DNA of 64,000 bases from NCBI GenBank assembly GCA_021776515.1, contig JAJFFS010000012.1, forward strand, positions 106,487-170,486, given 5' to 3'. Below, piece after piece: positions 28,584 through 37,845 of this stretch. Origin of the DNA: Robiginitomaculum sp. (GTDB taxonomy: Bacteria > Pseudomonadota > Alphaproteobacteria > Caulobacterales > Maricaulaceae). Numbering within the stretch: the first letter of the stretch is position 1; the number at the start of each line of letters is the position of its first letter. Both the position numbers and the translations under genes were made by a program. The notes beneath the pieces were generated by a model. That model was not told where the DNA came from and made no database searches. It worked only from the letters and a program-made list of their open reading frames with translations.

Positions 28584-28955
28584 TCAGCTTCGTGGAGGCG
28601 GCGCATCCAGCCAGGTTAAGCGGCTGACCATTTTTTGATTAGTCTTGGTGTGATTGCGGGCTTTGATAGCAATTTGTCCCGACCCGGCATCAGAAAGCAC
28701 CGCGACTATGCCAACCGACATAGCGCAGGCCAAAGCACAATCCAGACCATCCGCACATATCCCGTTATCGGCTTCATCGCAGCAATCATGCTGACCTTCA
28801 GCCATCATGCCTTGCGCATGTTCCTGGCAATCATGTGCTGAATTGGTGCTGGTTGCCTTTGCCATAGCAGAAGGTGATGCGGCAAACGAAATGGCCACCA
28901 TCAGCAATAATGCCATGGCGGCTTTCACGCTTTTTATGGCGTATGAAACATTCAT
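28584..28955 (-). CDS. Small exported Cys/His-rich protein leading the metal-efflux operon
   Basis: A 123-residue protein starting at the ATG at 28955 (MNVSYAIKSV), with AGGTG upstream. It has a signal peptide (MALLLMVAISFAASPSAMA), then a short region dense in Cys, His and acidic residues (HDCQEHAQGMMAEGQHDCCDEADNGICADGLDC) and a hydrophobic stretch. I do not recognise a named family. The position 88 bases upstream of the TolC-like gene and the composition suggest periplasmic metal binding; this is inference. Confidence 0.7.
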   Translation of the reverse strand: MNVSYAIKSVKAAMALLLMVAISFAASPSAMAKATSTNSAHDCQEHAQGMMAEGQHDCCDEADNGICADGLDCALACAMSVGIVAVLSDAGSGQIAIKARNHTKTNQKMVSRLTWLDAPPPRS

Positions 28956-29037
28956 GCTTTCACCTTTATGCACCGGCATTATACACAAAAACAGGAGTGA
29001 ACACCACCCTGCTGACGGTACACTTTCACGAACATGG

Positions 29038-30486
29038 TTAGGAAACCCAGAACCGGGGCAGGAACAACACCAGTACGGTGAACAGCTCCAGCCTGCCGAC
29101 CAGCATGGTGAAGGCCATCACCCATTTGGCAAAATCAGGCAGAGGCGCAAAGTTCCCGGCCGGGCCAACAATGTCGCCAAGCCCGGGGCCGATATTACCA
29201 ATGGCACTGGCCGCGCTGGAAATGGCTGTTGTTGGCTCTAACCCGGCAAAAGACAGAACAATGGCGGCGGCGGCAAAACAGGCAAAATAGACAAAAAAGA
29301 AGTTATACACCGAGAAAAGTGCCGATTTTGGCAAGGGCAAGCCGTTATACCTCAAAGGCTTTATCAAGGTCGGGTGAAGCATACGACTGATATGGGCGCG
29401 CAGTCCCTCTATGGCGACCTGAAAGCGGAATATCTTGATCCCGCAGGTGGTCGAACCGGCACAGCCGCCGATAAACATAAAGATAAAAAACGCGGGCGTC
29501 GCCATGGTCCCCCATACCTGATAATCCCCCAGCGCATAGCCCGTACCGGTAACGATCGAGATCACATTAAAGGCGGCCAGACGCAGCGGATGTGTATCGC
29601 CCTGATAGCCCATCAATACCATATAGAGACCCATTGCCGCGATCAGCACCGCAAGCAAACCAACAAACCCGCGTACCTGTGCATTGCGAAATAATGCCGC
29701 CGGGTCGCCGCGCACGGCCAGAATGTAGGCAGCAAAAGGCAAGGACGCCATCACCATAAAAAGGCTGGCTGCCATGTCGGCACCATTGGCGGCATAACTG
29801 GCAAACGAAGCATCTGAATTGGCAAAGCCGCCAGTGGCAATTGTGGTCATGGACAGGCACATGGCATCAAAGGCCTCTACGCCCAGCATCCAGTAAACGC
29901 CGCCGCTTAAAATTGTCAGGCCCAGATAAGCCGCGCCAATACCAATGGCGATGGTTTGGGCGCGCGGCAACACCTTGCCCATGGGTTCAAACCATTCGGC
30001 CCGAAACAATTGCATCCCGCCCACTTTCAGCATTGGCAGAACCGCCATGGCCACCACAATAATACCAATGCCCCCGATCCATTGCAGCAATGCCCGCCAG
30101 AGCAAAATGCCCTTTGGCTGGTTTTCCAGGCCGCTCATCACCGTTGAGCCGGTAGTGGTCAGGCCGGACATGGCCTCGAAATAAGCATCCACCAGCGATA
30201 AAGGCACCGGGGCCAGCATAAAGGGAAGCGAGGCAAAGGCGGCCATCACCACCCATGAGAAACTGGTAAGAATAAAGGCGGCGCGTATATTCATACGCAA
30301 TTTCCCGCCCCTTGCGGCCAGCATTAATATAGCCCCGGCAAAGAGCGTTAGCGCAGATGCCGTACCAAAACTGCGCCATCCCTCCGCGCCAGAAACCGCA
30401 TCGGCAATCATTGGCCCCAGCATGAACACGCCCAGGATGATCAACAAAGCCCCCATCACCAAAAATATAGACCGGACGCTATTCAT
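29038..30486 (-). CDS. TrkH-family potassium uptake protein
   Basis: I start at 30486 (MNSVRSIF; 482 residues). The protein shows four repeated pore-like units of the TrkH/KtrB type, e.g. SGLTTTGSTVMSGLE, SMTTIATGGFANSD, SIVTGTGYALGDY and SAIGNIGPGLGD, which carry the selectivity Gly residues. It is an inner-membrane K+ channel-like subunit that normally works with the NAD-binding TrkA; trkA is not in this window. Confidence 0.95.
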   Translation of the reverse strand: MNSVRSIFLVMGALLIILGVFMLGPMIADAVSGAEGWRSFGTASALTLFAGAILMLAARGGKLRMNIRAAFILTSFSWVVMAAFASLPFMLAPVPLSLVDAYFEAMSGLTTTGSTVMSGLENQPKGILLWRALLQWIGGIGIIVVAMAVLPMLKVGGMQLFRAEWFEPMGKVLPRAQTIAIGIGAAYLGLTILSGGVYWMLGVEAFDAMCLSMTTIATGGFANSDASFASYAANGADMAASLFMVMASLPFAAYILAVRGDPAALFRNAQVRGFVGLLAVLIAAMGLYMVLMGYQGDTHPLRLAAFNVISIVTGTGYALGDYQVWGTMATPAFFIFMFIGGCAGSTTCGIKIFRFQVAIEGLRAHISRMLHPTLIKPLRYNGLPLPKSALFSVYNFFFVYFACFAAAAIVLSFAGLEPTTAISSAASAIGNIGPGLGDIVGPAGNFAPLPDFAKWVMAFTMLVGRLELFTVLVLFLPRFWVS

Positions 30487-30630
30487 GGCGCTGCACGATG
30501 CGAACAATAGTATTGTTTGTGGTCTTTTCCGGGCTCATAAACCTATCTATGTCCAAATCAGTACGTTCGGCAAGCACTTGCATCAATCAAAAGAATCGCC
30601 CAGCTTCTATTTGCAAGAGGCAAGGTAAAA

Positions 30631-31662
30631 ATGAGCACAACACAAATACTTCCCGATCACAAAATAAACCAGTGTGTTGATGATGGTATCATCAACTTTG
30701 AAACGCCGCTGGACGGCGATCAAATTCAACCGGCCAGCATGGATTTGCGTCTGGGAACACGGGCCTTTCGTTTGCGTGCCAGTTTTCTGCCCGGCAAGGA
30801 TACGCCGGTTAAGAACCGCCTGAAAGCCCCATTGGTGATGCACGAAATTGACCTTTCCCAGGGGGCGGTTCTGGAAACCGGGTGCATTTATCTGGTGCCT
30901 TTGATGGAAGCGTTACATCTGCCCGGTGATATTTGTGCCCGTACCAATCCCAAAAGCTCAACCGGGCGCATTGATGTATTTACCCGGGTTATTTGCGATG
31001 GTGCCATCGCTTTTGACACGGTTCCCTCGGGTTATGAAGGCGGCCTGTGGCTGGAGATTAGCCCGCGTACCTTCTCCATCCTTGTGCGCCCCGGTGACAG
31101 GTTATCGCAAATCCGTTTGCGCCAGACGTGCGCGGGGGTCGAGACCGCACCAACAAAATCCCTTGAGGTTTCACTGGCCCTGACACCTGGCGAAATGGTC
31201 GGCTTTCGCGCCAAACGCCACGCCGGTGTTCTGGATTTACGCACTATCGGCGCCCATGATCCGCGTGATTTCTGGGAGGCCTTATCATTGCGCGACGGGG
31301 CGCTGGTGCTCGACCCCGGTGAATTTTATATTCTGGCCTCCAAAGAAGCCATCTGCATCCCCCCCGGCGAGGCCGCCGAAATGGCCCCCATCGCCCCCGA
31401 AATTGGCGAATTTCGCGTGCATTATGCCGGGTTTTTTGACCCGGGCTTTGGCTTTGATGGTGCGGGCGGCGGCGGGGCCAAGGCGGTATTGGAAGTACGG
31501 GGCCGCGATGTACCGTTTATTTTGGAGGACGGCCAAACCGTGGCCAAACTGGTATTCGAGCCAATGGCTGAAACGCCCTCGGCGCTTTATGGCACCGCCG
31601 GTTCCAACTATCAGGGGCAAGGCCTGAAACTCTCCAAACTGTTTTCTGACTGGGAGGGGTAG
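30631..31662 (+). CDS. dcd: 2'-deoxycytidine 5'-triphosphate deaminase, long alphaproteobacterial form
   Basis: At 343 residues it is almost twice the length of E. coli Dcd (about 190), as in the duplicated alphaproteobacterial form. Each half holds a dUTPase/DCD-type core: first half DGDQIQPASMDLRLG and ARTNPKSSTGRIDVFTRVI; second half EIGEFRVHYAGFFDPGFG and GQTVAKLVFEPM. It converts dCTP to dUTP in pyrimidine nucleotide supply. Confidence 0.92.
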   Translation: MSTTQILPDHKINQCVDDGIINFETPLDGDQIQPASMDLRLGTRAFRLRASFLPGKDTPVKNRLKAPLVMHEIDLSQGAVLETGCIYLVPLMEALHLPGDICARTNPKSSTGRIDVFTRVICDGAIAFDTVPSGYEGGLWLEISPRTFSILVRPGDRLSQIRLRQTCAGVETAPTKSLEVSLALTPGEMVGFRAKRHAGVLDLRTIGAHDPRDFWEALSLRDGALVLDPGEFYILASKEAICIPPGEAAEMAPIAPEIGEFRVHYAGFFDPGFGFDGAGGGGAKAVLEVRGRDVPFILEDGQTVAKLVFEPMAETPSALYGTAGSNYQGQGLKLSKLFSDWEG

Positions 31663-31675
31663 GGCCTCCACTGTA

Positions 31676-31699
31676 TCATCCCGGCTTGATCCGGGGTCT
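31676..31699. repeat. Short palindromic element (ATCCCGGCTTGATCCGGGG)
   Basis: It lies just after dcd and is a worn copy of the element seen intact at 32624-32644 and 32884-32904. Confidence 0.65.
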
Positions 31700-31720
31700 A
31701 TGATTCAGAGGTTTAAAATA

Positions 31721-32440
31721 TTACATAAAATTTTTGCGCCTTCGAAATGCGCGAATGTCTTTTGCTGAAAGGTCGAACCATTCACCCTTCTTGCATTTAT
31801 CTCGAAAACGATTGTGCCAATACGCCTCTATGCCACTTGGATCATCTGTTTCTATGCTGTGGATTGGCTTTATTGTCTCGGGAAGTTGCAGGCCAATTTC
31901 ATACCGGCGACGGTCGATAGAATTTGTTCTCCCAATTTTATAATATTTTCCAGATTTCATTAAATAAACATACCCAGTTTGGGAATCCCCAATTGCATCG
32001 TTGGTATGTTCTTTTTCTTCTATTTTTGCATTTTCAAGCATTTCAACAAGGTGGCTCGGAGCACCAATCTTTTGCGCATACTCTATTACTTTTGAGAGCG
32101 TTGCATTTTTCCTGCCAAGTCGTTTTTCAAACGTAGTGCGGGCTGGAAATGATTTGTCGTTCTTCGCTTTGAGCAATAAGTCACCTGCTGTTGGTGCTCG
32201 TCCTAATTGCTCCGCAAAATCTAGATAGGTTTGTAAAAGGCCTTCAAGCGGAAGCGCTGCCGTTTTGCTATTTGCTTTGAAACCAGCTTCAATGAGAACA
32301 TCGCTCCATTTGGCCCAATACCGCCCATACCAGCCACTTCTCGATATTCCTGTTTGTTTTTCAAATTTTTTATAACCAGGTGCCTTGCCCTCGATTGTTG
32401 CAATGCGCTTAACTTCTTCAATAATTTGATCGCGGGTCAT
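31721..32440 (-). CDS. GIY-YIG nuclease-family protein with homing-endonuclease-associated repeats
   Basis: A 239-residue protein. The C-terminal third begins GYVYLMKSGKYYKIGRTNSIDRRRYEI and continues through EAYWHNRFRDKCKKGEWFDLS, matching the T5orf172/MUG113 branch of GIY-YIG-like nucleases (Y..L..G..YKIG...R, and the catalytic-position Glu). The N-terminal part (EVKRIATIEGKAPGYKKFEKQTGI... KWSDVLIEAGF and a second EQLGRAPTAGDLLLKA unit) resembles the short repeats that accompany HNH homing endonucleases. Such proteins are often mobile or phage-derived. Activity is unknown. Confidence 0.75.
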   Translation of the reverse strand: MTRDQIIEEVKRIATIEGKAPGYKKFEKQTGISRSGWYGRYWAKWSDVLIEAGFKANSKTAALPLEGLLQTYLDFAEQLGRAPTAGDLLLKAKNDKSFPARTTFEKRLGRKNATLSKVIEYAQKIGAPSHLVEMLENAKIEEKEHTNDAIGDSQTGYVYLMKSGKYYKIGRTNSIDRRRYEIGLQLPETIKPIHSIETDDPSGIEAYWHNRFRDKCKKGEWFDLSAKDIRAFRRRKNFM

Positions 32441-33035
32441 GCCTATTAGTCTATGGCAATAGTTGGTGAATGCAATACACCCTCAAATCGTCATTGTGGC
32501 GAAGGCCACAATCTATTGTGATGCATCAAAACACCACCGGCCTGCGCCGGGGCGACGAGGTGGGAGGCGTGGGGCAATGTGCCGACGGTTTCATCTCTCC
32601 ACTTGCTGTTGTTTCTTCTTGTTATCCCGGGCTTGATCCGGGATCCATAGTGCGGTGCGCGTTGATACTGGACCCCGGGTCTGCCGCCCGGGGGCCCTGG
32701 GGTTTGTGTTATGCCATCTTTCGAGGCGACGCTGCGCTACGCACCTCAGGATGAGGCGGAGGTAATATAATTGCCCTCATGCTGAGCTTGTCGAAGCATG
32801 GAGGAACCCTACCCGTGTCACCCTGGCCCCCACTTTTGTAATGGTAAACTGGCCGGGGCCTATTTTGATGCCTCCCTTTCGTCATCCCGGGCTTGATCCG
32901 GGATCCATAGAGAATTGCCATTTGGTTCGGGCGTCCCCCGGCAAGCGTGCTAACCCATCTGTGCCTTACGCTGTAAATTAAGTAGAGAATGATCCGCATT
33001 TACGCTATGGTGGTATGAACTTTCCGGAGAATATC
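32441..33035. repeat. Gene-free region packed with dispersed palindromes
   Basis: About 590 bases without a gene. It contains GTGGCGAAGGCCAC (32495-32508, within a CGTCATTGTGG element), ATCCCGGGCTTGATCCGGGAT at 32624-32644 and again at 32884-32904, a CTTTCGAGGC...CACCTCAGGATGAGG arm at 32718-32756, and a CCTCATGCTGAGCTTGTCGAAG element at 32776-32797. The region looks like a landing zone for REP-like repeats between GIY-YIG and glutathione peroxidase genes. Confidence 0.85.
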
Positions 33036-33653
33036 ATGACAAGCTCTTCTGACACACCAAGCCCGAAACGCCGTCGCGGGCTTTATGCGGGCATTGGCCT
33101 GACCACTGTGCTGGGCTTTGCCGGCATGGCTTATCTGGCGGTTATGGGCGGTGCAGTGGCCGCCGAAGGCTCGGCCTATGATTATCAGTTTACCTCGATC
33201 GATGATGCGCCGCTGCCGCTGGAGCAATATCGTGGCAAGACTGTTTTGCTGGTCAACACTGCATCCCAGTGCGGCTTCACCCCGCAATATGAAGGCCTTC
33301 AGGCATTGTGGGAAGAGTATCGCGATCAGGGCTTTGTGGTTCTGGGTGCCCCCAGCAATGACTTTGGTGGACAGGAACCCGGCGATGAAAGCGAGATCAA
33401 GCAATTCTGCGAAGTCAATTTTAACATCAATTTTCCGTTGACCAGCAAGGTCGTCACCAAGGGTGATGAAGCCCACCCGTTTTATAAATGGGCGCGGGGC
33501 GAGACCGGCTCCGGCCCGCAGTGGAATTTTCACAAATACCTGATTGACCCCGATGGCAAGCTGGTTGGTTCTTACCCGTCCATTGTCAAACCCATGTCTG
33601 CCAAATTGCGCAAGGCCGTGGAAAAGAGTTTGCCGAAAACGGTTGCGGGGTAG
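33036..33653 (+). CDS. Glutathione peroxidase family protein, membrane-anchored or exported
   Basis: I take the ATG at 33036 (MTSSSDTP), with CCGGAG upstream; 205 residues. A basic N-terminus and one hydrophobic segment (LYAGIGLTTVLGFAGMAYLAV) act as anchor or signal. The thioredoxin-like core has NTASQCGFTPQYEGLQALW with the peroxidatic Cys (not Sec), then GAPSNDFGGQEPG and the Trp/Asn block QWNFHKYLIDPDG. It reduces peroxides in the periplasm, probably with thioredoxin rather than glutathione, as is usual for Cys-type bacterial members. Confidence 0.92.
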   Translation: MTSSSDTPSPKRRRGLYAGIGLTTVLGFAGMAYLAVMGGAVAAEGSAYDYQFTSIDDAPLPLEQYRGKTVLLVNTASQCGFTPQYEGLQALWEEYRDQGFVVLGAPSNDFGGQEPGDESEIKQFCEVNFNINFPLTSKVVTKGDEAHPFYKWARGETGSGPQWNFHKYLIDPDGKLVGSYPSIVKPMSAKLRKAVEKSLPKTVAG

Positions 33654-33660
33654 CACTCAC

Positions 33661-33730
33661 CGTCATTCCGATGACAATCGGAATCCAGAATGGGGTCATA
33701 ACTGGACCCCGGTTTTCACCGGGGTGACAG
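33661..33730. repeat. REP-like palindromic element
   Basis: CGTCATTCCGATGACAATCGG is followed by AATCCAG and TGGACCCCGG...CCGGGGTGACAG. Two hairpins sit side by side between converging genes, the same layout as the 82-83 bp elements at 40077 and 48475 but with different stem sequences. Confidence 0.8.
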
Positions 33731-33734
33731 CCCC

Positions 33735-34493
33735 TTATTTTATCTCACCCTCACCGTTTTCCAGCTCCACACGCAATTCATCAATCAGCCTGAAAAACTT
33801 TCCCCTTACCCCGGCAGAATAAGGGTTTTCCCGCTCAATGGCGCGGAACAGCTCATCTGAATCGCCGCGTACCAATTGCATGGCGTTGACCAGATAATCA
33901 AAGCTAAGCGTCGTTTGGCGGCGCGGCAGTGGCTCCATTTCGTCCAGCACCTTGGCAATCAAGTGGGTCAAACCCTGTACCATGGCCATGTCTTTATCGT
34001 GGCTGTCCGGATCACTAAGGAAGGCATCCAGGTGCAGCTCATTTTGCAAAAAATCAATCAGTCGCCGCGTACGTGTCGCCCCGGCCCCGCGCACCGGGCA
34101 GATAGCAATCTTTAGCCCCTCAAGACCGTCAAGCGCACTTTGAGGACCAAACAGGGGATGGGTGCCAATAATACGAACGGTATCGGGCAGCGCAGCAGAC
34201 ATTTCGCGTGCCGGACCAAGTTTAACCGAGGCCACATCCAGCACTGTTGCGCCCGGTAGCACATGAGGCGCGATAGCGCTGGCAACCGGGCCAACTTGTA
34301 ATACAGGCACGGCCAGTACCACATAGCGGGCGCTGGCGCATTCGCTTATACTACCAAGGTTAACCCCTTCTTGTGCGGCAAAAGCGGCAGCCTCAGGCGA
34401 AGGGTCGTATGCCGTAATGGCAAAGTAAGGGCGCAAATGTTGCACCAGTAATTGCCCGAAAGCCCCAAGCCCGATCACCCCCATACTTTGCAC
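33735..34493 (-). CDS. Prephenate/arogenate dehydrogenase-like protein
   Basis: NAD(P)-dependent dehydrogenase of tyrosine synthesis by fold. I use the GTG at 34493, which has GGAG 7 bases upstream, rather than 34532; the product is 252 residues. The dinucleotide motif is MGVIGLGAFGQLL; GTHPLFGPQSALDGL and ICPVRGA match the prephenate dehydrogenase pattern. The C-terminal all-helical domain is present (HDKDMAMVQGLTHLIAK). Specificity for prephenate or arogenate is not decided. Confidence 0.85.
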   Translation of the reverse strand: MQSMGVIGLGAFGQLLVQHLRPYFAITAYDPSPEAAAFAAQEGVNLGSISECASARYVVLAVPVLQVGPVASAIAPHVLPGATVLDVASVKLGPAREMSAALPDTVRIIGTHPLFGPQSALDGLEGLKIAICPVRGAGATRTRRLIDFLQNELHLDAFLSDPDSHDKDMAMVQGLTHLIAKVLDEMEPLPRRQTTLSFDYLVNAMQLVRGDSDELFRAIERENPYSAGVRGKFFRLIDELRVELENGEGEIK

Positions 34494-34556
34494 GTTTATT
34501 CTCCGCCATGGGGATATATGGGCTTTGGTCAATCATCACCAAAGCCCGCTTAGACC

Positions 34557-36296
34557 CTAATCGTCCGCATGCATCCATTTTTTGATGATCGGCGAGATAA
34601 GCAACATGCCTACGCCTACGCCCATCGCCACATATGCAACATTGGAATAGACCGTTACATAGGTTGCCTTGGCCGCCACAACGTCAGTTAGCTGCCCGCC
34701 AATGGTTTCCGCGCCGGTGCCCCGGGCGATGACGCCAGCAAGATAATTCGATAAACCAGAATATAAAAACCAGGCTCCCATGCTCATGCCAACGGCCCGC
34801 GCCGGGGCCAGCTTGGTCACCGCAGATAAACCCACCGGCGATAACATCAACTCACCCATGGTGTGGATCCAGTAAATCAGGAAAATGAAATAAACGGCGA
34901 TGAGACCCGCACCGGAAGCGGCAATGCCAGCAACCAGAGACAAGAAGCCCAGCCCGGCAAGAAAAACGCCGAAGGCAAATTTCACCGGTGCTGATGGCTC
35001 CATCTTACGTTTGGACAGCGCAATCCACATCCACGCAAACAGCGGCGCGAAAAGCACAATAAAGCCAGCGTTCAGGGATTGAAAAACAGGCGTTGGTACA
35101 GAAATGCCAAACACCGTCCGGTCCACAAGCCGCGCCGTCAGCAAAGTAAGCGATGAACCGGCCTGCTCAAACAAGGCCCAGAACGGAATTTGGGCGAGGA
35201 TAAAATAAATCGCCGCAAGCATGCGGTCGCGCTCTTTGCCCGCCAGTTTGGTCATGGCGTATCCCACAAGATATATAAATACGGCAATGCCCAGCATGCC
35301 GACAAACCATTCTGGCACCAAATGGGCATTCATGACCGTAATCATAGCAAAAACGATAATACCAATGCCGGTAAGATAGCACGCCCACTCAACATTGATC
35401 GGACCCAGAACTTTCTCTTTCAGTTTTTCAACACTTGGCGGATCCGCCCGGCCTTCAAGCCAGGGCTGGAAAACAAGGAATGTCATAAGGCCGGCAAGCA
35501 TGCCAATACCGGCAAGGCCAAACCCGTAATTCCACCCGTATTTAATGCCGATAGTGCCGACAAATATGGTCGACAATAATGATCCAAGATTGATCCCCAT
35601 ATAGAAAATCGTAAAGCCAGAATCCCGTCTTGTATCGCCGAGGTTATATAACGCCCCAACGATTGTAGAGATGTTGGCTTTCAAGAAACCAACGCCGGCA
35701 ATAATCAACGCCAGTGCCAGATAGAGGGTTTTGACGTAAAGCGCCTGTTTTTCAACCCGCGTTGTATAGGCGCTTGTTTCTATGGTCGCAGGCAGCCCAA
35801 CCGCTTCGGGGTCTGCAATGATCATCTGTGTTGCGCCTTCATTGAAGCTGATTAATGTGCGCCCGCTTTCCGACACCAACACCTGCGACACATCACCGCC
35901 GCGCCCATCCAGAGTAATCTGATAGTCCTGCCCCTCAAAAGTGAGATATTCTTTAGAACCCGCACCTTCAAAGGCCATCAGGCCATGACCCATCACCAGC
36001 AGGATGGCACCAAAGGTCACTGCTTTGCGCTGACCAAGGTATTTGTCAGCCAGCGAGCCACCAATGATCGTCATCACATAAACCAGCGCCGTATAAGCGC
36101 CGTACATCACCGCAGAGCGTTCATCTGAAAACAAAAAGTGCTGCGTCAGATAAAGCATTAGCAAGGCGCGCATGCCGTAATAGGAAAACCGTTCCCACAT
36201 TTCGGTCATGAACAAGATGGCCAGTCCGCGTGGATGACCAAAAAATGATGTGTCTGTTGATGCGGCGCCAGGCGCCCCGGCTTCTTCTGCTGCCAC
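34557..36296 (-). CDS. POT/PTR2-family proton-dependent peptide transporter
   Basis: I use the GTG at 36296 with GGGGAG upstream (VAAEEAGAPG..., 579 residues); the track start at 36410 adds an unlikely N-terminus. The family's E-x-x-E-R-F motif is clear (FMTEMWERFSYYGMRALL), as are GGSLADKYLGQRKAV and FYMGINLGSLLST. About 14 TM segments are expected. A soluble insertion of ~90 residues between early TM helices (GSKEYLTFEGQDYQITLDG...) occurs in some proteobacterial members. It imports di/tripeptides. Confidence 0.9.
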   Translation of the reverse strand: MAAEEAGAPGAASTDTSFFGHPRGLAILFMTEMWERFSYYGMRALLMLYLTQHFLFSDERSAVMYGAYTALVYVMTIIGGSLADKYLGQRKAVTFGAILLVMGHGLMAFEGAGSKEYLTFEGQDYQITLDGRGGDVSQVLVSESGRTLISFNEGATQMIIADPEAVGLPATIETSAYTTRVEKQALYVKTLYLALALIIAGVGFLKANISTIVGALYNLGDTRRDSGFTIFYMGINLGSLLSTIFVGTIGIKYGWNYGFGLAGIGMLAGLMTFLVFQPWLEGRADPPSVEKLKEKVLGPINVEWACYLTGIGIIVFAMITVMNAHLVPEWFVGMLGIAVFIYLVGYAMTKLAGKERDRMLAAIYFILAQIPFWALFEQAGSSLTLLTARLVDRTVFGISVPTPVFQSLNAGFIVLFAPLFAWMWIALSKRKMEPSAPVKFAFGVFLAGLGFLSLVAGIAASGAGLIAVYFIFLIYWIHTMGELMLSPVGLSAVTKLAPARAVGMSMGAWFLYSGLSNYLAGVIARGTGAETIGGQLTDVVAAKATYVTVYSNVAYVAMGVGVGMLLISPIIKKWMHADD

Positions 36297-36477
36297 GATA
36301 ATACTCCCCAATATATGTTCGCGCCATTTTGAAACGCGTTGGCGCGCACCAAAGCATGACCATGCAATGCACTCAAGAGGGGAACGGGAAACTATGGCTG
36401 TTGATGGCACTTGTCAGGTGCCTGGGTGGACCCGGATCAAAACCGGGACCTCACCCGTGAAGCTATGTCTGCCTAGG

Positions 36478-37260
36478 TTACCGCGGAGGCATGCGGGCAC
36501 CCGCATCAAGACGAATGCTTTCGGCATTAATATAATCGTTCTCAACAAGAGTTGCAGCAAATTCACCATATTCTTCAGGTTTGCCAAAGCGTGCCGGAAA
36601 TTGCACGTGGGCGCGCAAACTGTCTTTGACCTCTGATGGTAAAGATTCGTAAATCGGTGTTTCAAAAAACCCCGGCAAGATAACATTGCAACGTATTCCT
36701 TCGCGGGCCAGATCGCGGGCTATGGGCAATGTCATGCCAACAATGCCGCCTTTGGAAGCCGAATAGGCCACCTGGCCAATTTGTCCGTCCTGGGCCGCGA
36801 CCGAGGCCGTGTTGATAATCACGCCGCGTCCTGAATCGCCCAGCGGGTCAAGGCTCATCATCCCGGCCGCAGATTTTGCCAGGCACATAAATGTACCCAC
36901 AAGATTGATATTGATCACCAGTTGAAAATCACTGATCCTATGGGCTTGTATTTCGCCGGTTTTACGGTTGCGCCCGGCAGTTTTACCGGCCCAGCCAATA
37001 CCGGCACAGTTGACCATGATCCGTTCCTGACCGTGGGCCGCCCGTGCCAGGGCAAAACCCGCATCCACACTGGCTTCATCGGCGACATTCACTTTGGCAA
37101 AAGCACCACCAATATCGCCAGCAACCGCGTTGCCGCGTTCTTCGTTGAGATCAAAAAGGGTAACTTTTGCGCCTTTGGCGGCCAGAACCCGTGCTGTCGC
37201 TTCGCCAAGACCCGATGCACCACCGGTAACAATTGCAGATATTTCAGAACTGATTTTCAT
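36478..37260 (-). CDS. SDR-family 3-hydroxyacyl-CoA dehydrogenase-like protein
   Basis: A complete 260-residue short-chain dehydrogenase with AIVTGGASGLGEATARVL (cofactor loop), NCAGIGWAGK, NTASVAAQDGQIGQVAYSASKGGI (catalytic Ser, Tyr, Lys) and LPGFFETPIYESLP. The pattern fits the type II 3-hydroxyacyl-CoA dehydrogenase (HSD17B10-like) group used in beta-oxidation. Unlike the SDR at 9667 it is intact. Confidence 0.88.
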   Translation of the reverse strand: MKISSEISAIVTGGASGLGEATARVLAAKGAKVTLFDLNEERGNAVAGDIGGAFAKVNVADEASVDAGFALARAAHGQERIMVNCAGIGWAGKTAGRNRKTGEIQAHRISDFQLVININLVGTFMCLAKSAAGMMSLDPLGDSGRGVIINTASVAAQDGQIGQVAYSASKGGIVGMTLPIARDLAREGIRCNVILPGFFETPIYESLPSEVKDSLRAHVQFPARFGKPEEYGEFAATLVENDYINAESIRLDAGARMPPR

Positions 37261-37329
37261 AAATTGTGCCTTCTCTTTGCCGTATTCACTTGGTCAGATA
37301 AGCTGACCTTCTGGAGGTATGTTATCGCA

Positions 37330-37725
37330 ATGAACGAAGAACCCAACCGCTTAGATGCAGGTGATCGCGCAGAAATTGCCTCAGGTTTACCGCTTGCATT
37401 GGATACACCACAACGCCGGGTACCCCGTCGTTTCTGGCCAAAATTCTGGGCGACGTTAGGCAAAGTACCGTTCTCAGAGGAATTGGGAGCGGCTTATTAT
37501 TGCGCCAGCGACAGCCAAACCCCAACCCGGGTTAAAGGCATATTATTTGCGGCTCTTGCCTATTTTGTGGTGCCCACCGATATGATACCGGACTTTATAG
37601 CCGCGCTGGGCTTTAGCGATGATGCAACCGTGCTGGCCACCGCTATGGGCATGGTTGGCGCGCATGTTAAACCCCGCCATAGCGATGCCGCGCGGATTTT
37701 GTTGCGTCGGCAGGTTAAGCCTTAA
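37330..37725 (+). CDS. YkvA/DUF1232-family protein
   Basis: A 131-residue protein starting at the ATG at 37330, with GGAGG 13 bases upstream; the track ORF from 36922 reads through the antisense of the SDR gene. The DUF1232 core is clear: TPTRVKGILFAALAYFVVPTDMIPDFIAALGFSDDATVLATA, a hydrophobic pair around DxxPD. The function is unknown; it is likely membrane associated. Confidence 0.85.
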   Translation: MNEEPNRLDAGDRAEIASGLPLALDTPQRRVPRRFWPKFWATLGKVPFSEELGAAYYCASDSQTPTRVKGILFAALAYFVVPTDMIPDFIAALGFSDDATVLATAMGMVGAHVKPRHSDAARILLRRQVKP

Positions 37726-37789
37726 AACAGATAAACAAGATCAAAATGCTCGTTTCAGGACGGGGAAACATCACTGATCGGATTTTCCG

Positions 37790-37804
37790 TTAAGCCTGGG
37801 TTAA
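37790..37804 (+). promoter_or_regulatory. Candidate CtrA binding site
   Basis: TTAAGCCTGGGTTAA is an exact TTAA-N7-TTAA CtrA consensus, 42 bases upstream of the IalB-like start. CtrA is the cell-cycle regulator of many alphaproteobacteria; binding here is inferred from the motif alone. Confidence 0.55.
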
Positions 37805-37845
37805 GCTGTGATGCGCTTTGATATAGTGATGAAAGAGGATAAATT

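Noticed and set aside
33000-33656. 218-residue minus-strand ORF
   Set aside because: It is fully antisense to the clear glutathione peroxidase gene and has no recognisable domain.
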